Source of the DNA: an uncultured Gemmatimonadota bacterium
Lineage (GTDB): Bacteria > Gemmatimonadota > Gemmatimonadetes > Gemmatimonadales > Gemmatimonadaceae
NCBI GenBank assembly: GCA_902826615.1
Contig: CADEFN010000004.1
Span: 466,719-530,718 of the forward strand
Length of the DNA stretch: 64,000 nucleotides
Reading direction: 5' to 3'
The notes under the pieces were generated by a model. It made no database searches and had not been told where the DNA came from. It was given only the letters and a program-made list of their open reading frames with translations. Position numbers and translations under genes: made by a program. Positions 52,142 through 61,082 of this stretch are shown one piece after another. How positions within the stretch are numbered: position 1 is the first letter of the stretch; every line of letters begins with the position of its first letter.

Positions 52142-52513
52142 CGGCGCTCCTACCGAACGCACATGCCGAGCAGACCCCCGCGAGACCATGGCTGTACCAC
52201 CGGCTCAATCAATCCTTTCGGGGGTGAGGGGCAGGAACTCAAGATCGAGCGACCCCATGATGCAATCTGACTGGCGCCGCGAATGAGACGCAAGGAGACG
52301 GCGTGAGTCGTTCAAGCGTTGTCCGTCAAAAAGGCCGTCCGCGCAATTGATGCCGGCGTCGAAGGCCCGGCAGGTACACCCTGCACGGTTGAGAATGTTT
52401 CTGCGTCAGCCCACTTTGGGATAGCGCAGGTGTCACCCAGCAAGTCCGCAGGAATCGGACGATGGAGCCGTCAACATGCGGATGAGGTACCTATTGCAGG
52501 TGGCGGCTTGTTG
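52142..52513. other. Divergent intergenic region upstream of the peptide cluster (372 bases)
   Basis: This is the control region between the minus-strand cluster and a plus-strand membrane protein. It contains a short open frame at 52303-52350 (15 codons) with a strong AAGGAG ribosome site five bases before its GTG, and a longer open frame from TTG 52319 that could be the N-terminus of the following protein. I cannot identify a convincing promoter. Confidence 0.4.
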
Positions 52514-53878
52514 GTGAAGGGACCGCGTTGGACCACGCTCGCCGTGGTGGGAGTTGCACTCGCTTTGTCGGTGGTGACCTGGCCCGGGGCGATGAACGTG
52601 GACGCGTTGACCCAGATCGGCCAGGTACGGTCCGGGCGTTACAACGACTGGCACTCGGGCGTGCTCGTCCCGTTGTGGCGTCCGTTCTGGCGGCTCGGCC
52701 TCGGCCCAGGGTTGGTCTATGCGGCTTCGGTCGTGATCCTATCGTTAGGCCTCTTCGGCGTGCTGGCCACCGCGATGCGCAAGCGAACGGCCGTGGGGCT
52801 GACCGTCGTCCTTCTGGCCTATCCCCCGCTGCTGGGCTTCGTCATCTACTGGGGTCGCGATCAGTGGTTCGTCGGTGCGCTGCTGGCTGCGGTGAGCGCG
52901 CTGCTCTGGATGACGAGGACTGCCGGCGAGGGACGACGTATCCCAACCGCTCTGTTCCTCCTTGCTGCTTGGGCGATGTTGGCCACTCGCCAGAACGCCC
53001 CTCCTGCAGCCCTCGTGCTGATTGTCGCGGCAATGATGCTCGGCGCCTTGGGGACTCGCTGGCGATGGCTGCAACGACGCGGGCCTGGGCGATGGCAGGG
53101 CATGGTACAGATGGCTGCCATGGCCGTCACGGCGGGTGTCATGGTGGTGATGATGCTGGTCTCCCAGGAGGTCGTCCGGAAGGTGGCCCACGTGTCCCAT
53201 ATCCACCCGGAACAGCAGACGCTCTTCTACGACCTGGCGGCCATCTCGATCGATACCGACAGCAGCTGGTTCCCCGCCAACATCTACGACGGCGACGTCG
53301 AGAGGTTGCGAGAGGCGTTTGACGTGGTGGACGTGTTGCCGCTGGTGAAACATCCCGACCCCGTGATCTACGCGCTGGAAAGAGGGGAGTACCCGGATCT
53401 CTTCAAGGCCTGGGCTAACGCCGTGCTGCACAACCCGGGCAGCTATCTGCATGAGCGCTGGGACATGTTCATGCATCAACTCGCCATCAACGGGCCTGCC
53501 GAGTACGTCTTCCATGACCAGGTCGACCCTAACGAGTGGGGGTACCGCTTCGCCTTCCCAGGCGCGATCGATCGTGTGCTGTCCTACCTGACGGCCTCCA
53601 CTTTCGGATCGGGACAGCGCGGGGGGCCACTGCACGCCGTCTGGGTGTACGTGCTGATCACTATCGCTGGGCTGGGTTGGTTCCGGTCCCCTCGGGTGGA
53701 GCGCCGCGTACTTGCCTGGGCGTGCGCAGCCACGCTCCTCAACCTCGGCACTTTCTTCTTCGGCGCTGGGGCAGCGAGCTACCGCTTCGCGTGGCCCTCG
53801 GTGGTGATGGGTTGCCTGGTCGCCGTGGTCTTCGCCGGTGAGCAGGTTCGGCGTCGAACGTCACGCCTTGCGCCTTGA
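52514..53878 (+). CDS. Polytopic membrane protein, GT-C glycosyltransferase-like
   Basis: About 454 residues from the GTG at 52514, with ten or so membrane helices. A conserved-looking extracytoplasmic segment near the start (NVDALTQIGQVRSGRYNDWH) resembles the first loop of GT-C enzymes that use polyprenyl-phosphate sugars, with acidic and His residues. A second long loop (ISIDTDSSWFPANIYDGDVE) is extracytoplasmic. Family not certain. An upstream TTG at 52319 in frame would add 65 residues of uncertain quality. It diverges from the peptide cluster. Confidence 0.6.
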   Translation: MKGPRWTTLAVVGVALALSVVTWPGAMNVDALTQIGQVRSGRYNDWHSGVLVPLWRPFWRLGLGPGLVYAASVVILSLGLFGVLATAMRKRTAVGLTVVLLAYPPLLGFVIYWGRDQWFVGALLAAVSALLWMTRTAGEGRRIPTALFLLAAWAMLATRQNAPPAALVLIVAAMMLGALGTRWRWLQRRGPGRWQGMVQMAAMAVTAGVMVVMMLVSQEVVRKVAHVSHIHPEQQTLFYDLAAISIDTDSSWFPANIYDGDVERLREAFDVVDVLPLVKHPDPVIYALERGEYPDLFKAWANAVLHNPGSYLHERWDMFMHQLAINGPAEYVFHDQVDPNEWGYRFAFPGAIDRVLSYLTASTFGSGQRGGPLHAVWVYVLITIAGLGWFRSPRVERRVLAWACAATLLNLGTFFFGAGAASYRFAWPSVVMGCLVAVVFAGEQVRRRTSRLAP

Positions 53879-53947
53879 GCTTCGGGGACGCGGTCTACGC
53901 CTACAACCAGGATGCAGGCCGATCGACATGGCGTTCGTTCGACGGCT

Positions 53948-55261
53948 TCATTGCCTCGGTCGTTTTCCCGCAACCAGCAGGGCGGCGACCACCAACAGCC
54001 AGAGAAGGCGCCCCTGCATACGCTGGATGGGGAAGGACAACGCTCCGGTGACTGCGGCGCTGGACACGAAGAAGAGGGCTAGCGCCACGGCCAGGGCCCT
54101 CCACCGCAAGGCAAAAATCAGGAGCGCCAGGATTGCGAGGAGATTGTAGACCTTGCTCAATCGGGCTACCACGGGCCAAAGACGGGCTTGCTGCAGACGG
54201 CTCTCCTGGAATGCGCCGAACTGCTCTGGCAGACGATCGTGGATTTGCTTGTAGACGTTTGCGCCCTTGCCATAGGGCATCTGTAGTCCATCCCCGGTGC
54301 CGCTCAGCGTGAGCTGAGTGAATGTGCCCTCCACTGCCATCACGAGGTTCTCGCGCGGATACGCCGTCAGCGCCTTTCGAACCAGGGGCGCCAGTCGGGG
54401 CCCTGCCTCCTGCCAGCCCCCCAGGTGGGAGTAGAGCGGGCTCGCGGATTCATCCCACAGGAAGTCGTAGGCGCCATGGTTCTGGAAATACTCGGCGTGA
54501 CGACAGAGGGCGTATGCCTCCCCTGCCCCGCACTGCTCCTTCAGGAACCGCTGCAAGAGCCCGGACTGGATGAGGCGCCCCGTGTAGAACACGGACGCGC
54601 TCTCCGAGAAGAACACCCGTCCGGTCATGGTACCGTTGACGACGAGCACCAGTGCAAAGCCTGTGACGACGGCCAGTGCCGTACTCAACCAGCGCCGTCG
54701 CAGCGCTGCCCACTGCTGTGTAGCGGCAGCCCAACTTCCCACAGCGCACATAACCAGTACGCCGATGAGTCCATGGGAATAGTGCACTGCCACGGAAAAG
54801 ACGAGGCAGAGCCAAACGAGAGAGCGGCTCCACCTCCCGTTCAGCGCACCAGAAAGCAGGAGTCCCAGGCACAGGGCTACGCCTCCGCTCCAGGCATCGG
54901 GCATGATCTGGCCCCAATACCAGGTGCCATTGCTGATCAACGCCAGAGGGAGAAGGAGCCAAAGGGGGCGGCCCGCCGCGCGCAGACAGGCTGCTGAGAG
55001 CCCCAGGGCTGCTGCGGCCTGTGCGACCACCGGAACCCACAGGCTCGATGCCCCTAACGTGCGGAGGGAGGCAAGCCAGAGACTGTAGAACACCGGGCGA
55101 TCCGGCGGCACCGTCAGCTCGAAGGAGCTCCTCAGGTACGTGCCCGTGTCCCAGTAGACCAGGGGGAACCCATTGAAGAGCGGTGCCCAAAGCGCAATGG
55201 CCAACGCAGCCGCGAAAAGGGCTATCTCGGTGACCCTCTCCTTGCGATCCCGGCCTTGCAT
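53948..55261 (-). CDS. Polytopic membrane protein, GT-C glycosyltransferase-like (second)
   Basis: The 437-residue protein has about ten helices. The first loop LFNGFPLVYWDTGTYLRSSF and following TVPPDRPVFYSLWLASLRTL have the shape of a GT-C lipid-phosphate sugar site, with acidic and Arg residues. The loop around QCGAGEAYALCRHAEYFQNH holds two Cys that might pair. Function uncertain. The gene is convergent with the other GT-C-like gene and 16 bases downstream of the phosphatidyltransferase. Start ATG 55261; ATG 55297 is possible. Confidence 0.6.
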   Translation of the reverse strand: MQGRDRKERVTEIALFAAALAIALWAPLFNGFPLVYWDTGTYLRSSFELTVPPDRPVFYSLWLASLRTLGASSLWVPVVAQAAAALGLSAACLRAAGRPLWLLLPLALISNGTWYWGQIMPDAWSGGVALCLGLLLSGALNGRWSRSLVWLCLVFSVAVHYSHGLIGVLVMCAVGSWAAATQQWAALRRRWLSTALAVVTGFALVLVVNGTMTGRVFFSESASVFYTGRLIQSGLLQRFLKEQCGAGEAYALCRHAEYFQNHGAYDFLWDESASPLYSHLGGWQEAGPRLAPLVRKALTAYPRENLVMAVEGTFTQLTLSGTGDGLQMPYGKGANVYKQIHDRLPEQFGAFQESRLQQARLWPVVARLSKVYNLLAILALLIFALRWRALAVALALFFVSSAAVTGALSFPIQRMQGRLLWLLVVAALLVAGKRPRQ

Positions 55262-55277
55262 GGCTGCCTTGCCTTGC

Positions 55278-55892
55278 CTAACGCTCGCTTCGTGCACGCA
55301 GCAAACGCCAGGCGAGACCCGTGCGCTGCACCATCGTCAGTGACAGCAACACAATCCACACCACCAGCACCCACCGGCTCCACGACGGCCACATCGCAAT
55401 CACCGAATACACAATCGTCGTCTCCCCCCCCTCGGCGAGCCCCGGCGTAAACTGCACCGATCGATTCCCGCCCAGCTGCCGATCAAGTTTCTCCAGCAGC
55501 GACGAGAGAGCCAAAGTAGTCGTGATCGCCATGACATACCCGGCCAGCACTACCAGCCACAGAATCGCGTCCGCCGGCATGGCGCGCGCAAAGGCAATCG
55601 CCATGAGCGAATACGCCAGCATGTCGAGACAGATATCGAGATACCCCCCAAACAACGACGTGCGCCCACCAAGCCGCGCGAGGAGGCCGTCGTAGCCATC
55701 GAGCAGCCGGCTCACCAGCCAGAGGGCGAGCCCTGCCCTGAAGTGCCCGGTGGCAATCGCCCCTGCCCCGCCAACGGCAATGCCAAAGGCGGCCAGCGTC
55801 ACCTGGTCCGGCGATACCCCCAGACGCAGCAGCGCGCGGGCCGGCCCAGCCGCCCCGCGCGACAACCATTGACGAAAGGCTTCGTCGAGCAC
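55278..55892 (-). CDS. CDP-alcohol phosphatidyltransferase
   Basis: The 204-residue enzyme contains the complete family motif D-x2-DG-x2-AR-x8-G-x3-D-x3-D in LLDGYDGLLARLGGRTSLFG followed by GYLDICLD. About five membrane helices. It would transfer a phosphatidyl or similar group from a CDP-linked lipid to an alcohol, making a phospholipid; the acceptor is unknown. The GTG at 55892 lies five bases after the TonB receptor stop, suggesting one transcript. The gene ends CGT TAG within a CGTTAGGC octamer. Confidence 0.88.
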   Translation of the reverse strand: MLDEAFRQWLSRGAAGPARALLRLGVSPDQVTLAAFGIAVGGAGAIATGHFRAGLALWLVSRLLDGYDGLLARLGGRTSLFGGYLDICLDMLAYSLMAIAFARAMPADAILWLVVLAGYVMAITTTLALSSLLEKLDRQLGGNRSVQFTPGLAEGGETTIVYSVIAMWPSWSRWVLVVWIVLLSLTMVQRTGLAWRLLRARSER

Positions 55893-55896
55893 CGCG

Positions 55897-58830
55897 CTAG
55901 CGCGTGCCCCTCGCCGCCACAGCGTACCGCAGCGAGAACTGGAGCTGACGACCCGGTGCTGCTGCAAAGAGGTAGGTGGGGTCACCCGGCCGCCCGAACT
56001 GCAGGCGACTTCCGCCGCCACCAATGCCGTTGGCGTAGCCCCCCCACACCAGGGTGTTCAGCAGGTTGAACACGTCGGCGCGCAACTCCACATCACCACC
56101 GGGCAAACTGCCACGCCATGCGAGCCCGGTCGCCAGGGTCACCGAACCCGGGAGCCGTTCCGAGTTCCGCGCCACACCAAAAAAGCGGTCGGCGTTTCCG
56201 ATAAAGGAGTTACCCCGAACAGGGCCCGTGCCTAACAAGTCGAATCGTGCGACACCGGCGGCGCCAGCAGTGCCCGCCAGACGGTTCACCGGCACGCCCG
56301 TCTGTGCGTCACCGATCAGACTCCACGTGAATCCATTGCGCGTGCCATACACACTCCGCAGCGTAAGCCGATGCCGCCGGTCGTTATTGGCGTCGGCCCA
56401 CTCGTCGCTGGTGCAAGGCTGCCCAGTCACGGCGTCCACCCGATCGCGGCTGAAGCAGTTGCCCTGCGTGGCGGAGAAGTTGATGTCCTCGGTGTTGTTC
56501 TGGGCACGTGACCAGGTCCAGTTGCCGTCCAGCTGCCAGCGTTCACTCAGCGCTCGCCGAGCACTAACGTACAGTGCAACATACCGCGCTTCACCCTCTG
56601 ACTGTGCGGTGGACAAGCGACGGTAGCCAGTGCGGGTCGGGTTTCCCGTGCGGCTGCCATCACCGGGACAGGAGGTGGCGCTGGCGCACACCAGGCCGAT
56701 GGAGTCCGCGGCCGTGAGACGACGCGACACGGGATTGAGGTCGGCCATCCATGGCAGGTTGCGCGTCTCGCTCCACACCAGGTCGGCGCTCACTCCCCAC
56801 TTCTCCCCGATCTGCCGCTGGTAGCCAAGTGTGGTCTGCCAGCTCATCGGCTGCTCCAGACCTAACGCGAATGTCCGGAAGACCTCACGCGGCACCGACT
56901 GGATCTCTGACGCGCTGATCTGGGCTGGCAACTTGCCCGCGCCAAACGCCGGCGCCGACGAACCACTGTAGGTGAGCACAGCATTCCCGCGGTCACCCAG
57001 CTGGATGGCATCAGAATAGATGGCATACGGAAATTGTCCCGCGTAGCGACCCACACCACCGCGAATCACATCCTGCGGTGACCGCGCCCAGTTGAACGAA
57101 ACGCGGGGCTGGATGTTGTCGAGATCCGGATCACTTTCGCCGCGGCTCGTGAGATCATCGTAGTCCCATCGCAGGCCCCCAACGAGCGTGAGCGATGGCC
57201 CGGGACGCCACGTATCCTCGGCGAACAACCCATACACCCGCTGGCCGAGGTTGACCTGCTGGGGCCGCGCGTCGATGGTGTAACTCTGCACGCGCACATT
57301 CCGCGGAATGTCGCGGATGGAGAGGGTACGCCCGTTAGGCACGGCGATATTGCCATCGTTGAAGACAACATACGAGCCATTGGGATTGGTACTCGCCGCC
57401 CGCAGACGGAAGTTCGAAGCCACGATGTCGGCGCCCATGCGCAGGGTATGTTTGTCACCAACGGCCGCCTCGAACACATCGCGGAACTGCCACTGCCGCT
57501 CCGTTTCGTCAAACACGAAGTTGCTGGACCCCACCACGGCCTGTGTGGCCAGGGCCGGCGTAAGGACAGTGACCTGCGGCTGGGAGAAGTCGCTTTCAGT
57601 GGGCGGGAAGTACCACCGGAAGGTGCCAAACTGCAGCGACGCGGTGTTGAATGCCGTCAAGCCACGCAAGCTGCTGCGATGTGTCAGCGCCGAGAGACTG
57701 CCAACACGTCGCGTGGTGATATCGGCCTCCGGTGTCACCACCCCGCTGCCATTGCCCGCGCGATCCACGGCACTCGCCGCCAGACGCAACGTGGTCACCT
57801 GGGTTGGCGACCAGCCATGATCCAGGCGTCCAAATCCTTTCCAGGTTTGTCTCGTTTCGGTGCCGAGAAACTGGGCCAGCGCGGTCGAGCCGATGCGGTC
57901 TTCGTCTTCGCGGGTGTACTCCACCGCCGTCGAGAAAAAGCTTCGCTCACCCGCAAGACCACCACGCAACGAACCACCAGCCTGCAGTCGGCGGAATCCT
58001 TCCTGCCGTCGTTCGATCGCTTCACTCACGCCGCCAAACGGCACAGGAATCCGCGCATCGAATGGACGCCCCGGCCGGGAGTAGACGAAAAAGTCGCCGG
58101 TCCGTTCGCGCTGGCCGGCCGCCGAGTTGATGTTGACGACACCATCTGGGCTGCGCCCGAACTCGGTGGAGTAGGTGTTGACGAGAGCGTCCATTCGCGC
58201 AATGGCGCTCAGGGGCACTTCTACCCGCGGGCCGCCCAGGAATCCCTCGTTGTTGTCCAGCCCATCGAGGAGATAACGCGAGTACAACGCGTTGCCGCCA
58301 TTGAACGAAAGCCGCGGTGCATCGCCAAAGAAACCGGTGGCCGGCGTGATGCCCGGAATGTTGTAGAGCAGTGCAATGGGGTCGCGGGCATCGGTTGGCA
58401 GCGTCGCCAGCTCGCGGGCATCAATCGATCCACCAGTCGCTGCATTTTCAGTGTTGATCAGCGGCAGCGCCGAGGAGGCAATCACCTTGCGTACGTCCAG
58501 CACGGAGAGCGAGGGCATTACCACCGTCACCGTGCGCTCTTCGCCCGCCGCCAGTGTCGCGACATCCACATCCAATGCGGCGAAGCCTGGCGCCCGCACC
58601 GTCACCTGAAGGGCCCGTCCGCTGGGGACACTGAGCGTAAAACGCCCCTCGCTGTCAGTGCGGGCGCCCGTGGTATCGGGTGCCACACTCACCGATGCGC
58701 CGGCAATCGGTCGACCACGCTGCTCACGAACCGTACCTTTGAGCTGCCCCGCCGACTGACCAGCGGCCGTTACGAGGGGGAGCGCCATCAGCAGGGAAAG
58801 AAATCCGCGCACAACCAATCGGACGTACAT
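55897..58830 (-). CDS. Oar-like TonB-dependent receptor with carboxypeptidase-regulatory domain
   Basis: The 977-residue receptor has a signal peptide (FLSLLMALPLVTAAGQS), a CarboxypepD_reg domain (GQLKGTVREQRGRPIAGASV) and a plug with SGGSID-type and FNGGNALYSRYLLDGLDNNE segments. The long barrel ends with LFAAAPGRQLQFSLRYAVAA. Length and the N-terminal domain match the Oar group seen in Gemmatimonadota and myxobacteria. The ATG at 58830 is chosen for the signal peptide; an upstream ATG at 58860 adds ten residues. Contains three CGTTAGG-type motifs. Confidence 0.9.
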   Translation of the reverse strand: MYVRLVVRGFLSLLMALPLVTAAGQSAGQLKGTVREQRGRPIAGASVSVAPDTTGARTDSEGRFTLSVPSGRALQVTVRAPGFAALDVDVATLAAGEERTVTVVMPSLSVLDVRKVIASSALPLINTENAATGGSIDARELATLPTDARDPIALLYNIPGITPATGFFGDAPRLSFNGGNALYSRYLLDGLDNNEGFLGGPRVEVPLSAIARMDALVNTYSTEFGRSPDGVVNINSAAGQRERTGDFFVYSRPGRPFDARIPVPFGGVSEAIERRQEGFRRLQAGGSLRGGLAGERSFFSTAVEYTREDEDRIGSTALAQFLGTETRQTWKGFGRLDHGWSPTQVTTLRLAASAVDRAGNGSGVVTPEADITTRRVGSLSALTHRSSLRGLTAFNTASLQFGTFRWYFPPTESDFSQPQVTVLTPALATQAVVGSSNFVFDETERQWQFRDVFEAAVGDKHTLRMGADIVASNFRLRAASTNPNGSYVVFNDGNIAVPNGRTLSIRDIPRNVRVQSYTIDARPQQVNLGQRVYGLFAEDTWRPGPSLTLVGGLRWDYDDLTSRGESDPDLDNIQPRVSFNWARSPQDVIRGGVGRYAGQFPYAIYSDAIQLGDRGNAVLTYSGSSAPAFGAGKLPAQISASEIQSVPREVFRTFALGLEQPMSWQTTLGYQRQIGEKWGVSADLVWSETRNLPWMADLNPVSRRLTAADSIGLVCASATSCPGDGSRTGNPTRTGYRRLSTAQSEGEARYVALYVSARRALSERWQLDGNWTWSRAQNNTEDINFSATQGNCFSRDRVDAVTGQPCTSDEWADANNDRRHRLTLRSVYGTRNGFTWSLIGDAQTGVPVNRLAGTAGAAGVARFDLLGTGPVRGNSFIGNADRFFGVARNSERLPGSVTLATGLAWRGSLPGGDVELRADVFNLLNTLVWGGYANGIGGGGSRLQFGRPGDPTYLFAAAPGRQLQFSLRYAVAARGTR

Positions 58831-58926
58831 CGGTAGGGATGGGGGGGAGGGTGGTAACATGTCGGGAATCCCCGAGCAGGCTCACGAGTTCCTTCATGAC
58901 ACTGTCTCTCTGACCAGCCAACGCAC

Positions 58927-60333
58927 TTGCCCGAACTTCAACTTCTCGATCTGCTCGGCTTTGGCGTGATGCTCCTGCTCTTCGTTGGGGTGGGCTTCAA
59001 GCGTGCCTCCACCACCGAAGACTTTACCGTCGCCTCACGACAGCTCGGCCTCTTTCCGCTGGTCGCAACGCTAGTGATGACGGAGTTCAACACAAGTACG
59101 CTCCTGGCGTTTGCCGCGGCAGGGTATGGCGCCGGACCGATGGCACTGGCCATGCCCGGCGTTTTTCTCATCGGGCTCCTGTTCTACGCCGCCAGCGTTG
59201 CAAAGGATTGGAAGCGCTTCAATCGCACCTCGGTGGGGGAGTTCTTCACGGCGCGTTACTCGCGCGCCCTTGGCCGCACCGCCTCCGGGCTTCTCCTGGT
59301 GGCGATGGTCGGCTTCACGGCCACCTACGTGAAGTCGATGACGCTGCTTTTTGCCCCCTTCGTTCCGAGCGCGGTGCCCCTCCCCGCGCTCTCCGCCCTC
59401 CTCACCGCGCTGGTCCTGGTGGCCGTGCTTCCCGGTGGGCTGCGGTCCATTGTCCGCGCCGACGTCGCCGGTTTTGTGGTTTCGTTGGTGGTCTTCCCAC
59501 TCCTGCTCTTCATTGGATGGCGGCGCGTCGGCGGCTTTGATGGCCTCGCAACGGTCTTCCCCGCCGATCAGCTTCGCGTGAGTGTCGTTCAGCAATGGAC
59601 GCACCCTGCGCTGTCCATGCGTTTTGTCAGCACCCTGGTGGTGCTGACATGCTTCACCTACATCGCGGCGCCCTGGTACGGTCAGAAGATTTTCGCCGCA
59701 CGCGACGAGCGCACCGCCTGGAAGGCTGTGGGTTGGAGCGCGGTGCTCATCTTCCTCTTGTACGGCGCCATGGTACTCGGCGCGAGTTTCCTGAGGGTCG
59801 AGCAGCCGTCGCTGAGTGATGCCCAGCTCGCGGTGCCCACCATGATGGGTGCCTGGCTTCCTGCCGGTCTTCGTGGGATAGGCTTCGCGGTCCTCTTTGG
59901 TGCCGCCTTCACCACTCTGGCCGGCGTCTGGAGTGCCATGGCCGCGATGGTCACGGCTGACTTCACCACACCGGGGCGCGACCCGGTGCGCACACAGCGG
60001 CTCCTGGTGAGCACTGCAGCATTGCTCAGCTGGGCCGGCGCCACCTTCCTCGTCGACGACATTCTCAACCGCCTGATTCTCGCCAACATCCCCGTGGCCG
60101 CCCTCGCCTTTGCGCTCCTCGCCGGCTTCCACTGGCCCAGGGCCAACACAGTGGGTGCGTGGGCCAGCGTGGTGACCGGTGTGGTCTGGGGCGTGGGATG
60201 TTTTGTCGTGGTTGGCGAAGCCGGGGGCTACACATGGCCGTGGGCCATCTATGGGCTCCCGCTGATTTTTGCGAGCGGTGCAACCGTCTCGCTGCTCACA
60301 GGGCGACGCGCCCCGGCACCGGTGTCGGCATGA
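58927..60333 (+). CDS. Sodium:solute symporter (SSS family)
   Basis: The 468-residue protein has about 12-13 membrane helices and symporter landmarks: RASTTEDFTVASRQLGLFPL, ATLVMTEFNTSTLLAFAAAG, and the FIGWRRVGGFDGLATVF region. Helices around FGAAFTTLAGVWSAMAAMVT carry the sodium-site Ser/Thr residues. Substrate unknown. It starts with TTG at 58927, without a clear ribosome site, and diverges from the Oar-like receptor. Four-base overlap with the DUF547 gene. Confidence 0.88.
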   Translation: MPELQLLDLLGFGVMLLLFVGVGFKRASTTEDFTVASRQLGLFPLVATLVMTEFNTSTLLAFAAAGYGAGPMALAMPGVFLIGLLFYAASVAKDWKRFNRTSVGEFFTARYSRALGRTASGLLLVAMVGFTATYVKSMTLLFAPFVPSAVPLPALSALLTALVLVAVLPGGLRSIVRADVAGFVVSLVVFPLLLFIGWRRVGGFDGLATVFPADQLRVSVVQQWTHPALSMRFVSTLVVLTCFTYIAAPWYGQKIFAARDERTAWKAVGWSAVLIFLLYGAMVLGASFLRVEQPSLSDAQLAVPTMMGAWLPAGLRGIGFAVLFGAAFTTLAGVWSAMAAMVTADFTTPGRDPVRTQRLLVSTAALLSWAGATFLVDDILNRLILANIPVAALAFALLAGFHWPRANTVGAWASVVTGVVWGVGCFVVVGEAGGYTWPWAIYGLPLIFASGATVSLLTGRRAPAPVSA

Positions 60334-61082
60334 AAGTGCTTCTCCTCTCCCTCCTCATGCTGACAACCACGGCCAGCGCTCAGGACACACCGGCGCCTGA
60401 TCATCGGCCATTCACCGCACTCCTCGCACGGTATGTCACCGACGGGCGGGTTGACTACAACGCCTTTGCCGGCGACCCCTCCTTCGCGCGGTATCTCGTT
60501 CACCTGGAAGGGATCGACCCCGCCCGGCTTGGTCGCAACGAGCAGCTGGCGTACTGGATCAATGTCTACAACGCCTGGACCATTCAGCTGATCAACCTGC
60601 GCAAGGAGCGCAAGTCGATTCGCAACATCAACAAGATCCTCGGCTTCTCCCGCAAGAGCCCGTGGGCGGAACGCATCGTGCGCACACGTGACTCCGTGCT
60701 GACGCTCGACGATGTCGAACACCGCATCATCCGTCCCGTGTTTGGCGATCCACGCATCCACGTGGCCCTGGTGTGCGCGGCCAAAGGGTGCCCGCCATTG
60801 CGTCCGGAAGCCTACGAGGCCGCCACACTCGACGCGCAGCTCGACGCGCAAGCAGCCGCCTTTCTCGGGCAAACGACCAAGAACCGCGTTGATGTTGCCA
60901 CACGCACCGTGTACGGCTCGCCGATTTTCACCTGGTATCGGGGCGACTTCGGGGGCTCACTGGCTGGCGTGGGCGCGTTCTGGGCCCGCTACATCCCCGC
61001 GGGTGACGCGCGCGACCTGGTCCGGTCGGGCACCTTCACCTGGGTCGACACCCCGTACGACTGGAGCCTGAATAGTCGTTAG
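60330..61082 (+). CDS. Secreted DUF547-family protein
   Basis: The 250-residue protein has a signal peptide (MKVLLLSLLMLTTTASAQ) and the DUF547 core: RYVTDGRVDYNAFAGDPSFA, NEQLAYWINVYNAWTIQLIN, VFGDPRIHVALVCAAKGCPP, and FLGQTTKNRVDV. DUF547 proteins are secreted with a conserved Cys-Pro region, function not established. The ATG overlaps the symporter stop. The stop TAG is shared with the antiparallel stop of the convergent signalling gene. Confidence 0.85.
   Translation: MKVLLLSLLMLTTTASAQDTPAPDHRPFTALLARYVTDGRVDYNAFAGDPSFARYLVHLEGIDPARLGRNEQLAYWINVYNAWTIQLINLRKERKSIRNINKILGFSRKSPWAERIVRTRDSVLTLDDVEHRIIRPVFGDPRIHVALVCAAKGCPPLRPEAYEAATLDAQLDAQAAAFLGQTTKNRVDVATRTVYGSPIFTWYRGDFGGSLAGVGAFWARYIPAGDARDLVRSGTFTWVDTPYDWSLNSR

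Noticed and set aside
57448..58836. A 462-codon plus-strand frame opposite the Oar-like receptor
   Set aside because: The minus-strand frame has signal peptide, regulatory domain, plug and barrel; the plus frame has none.
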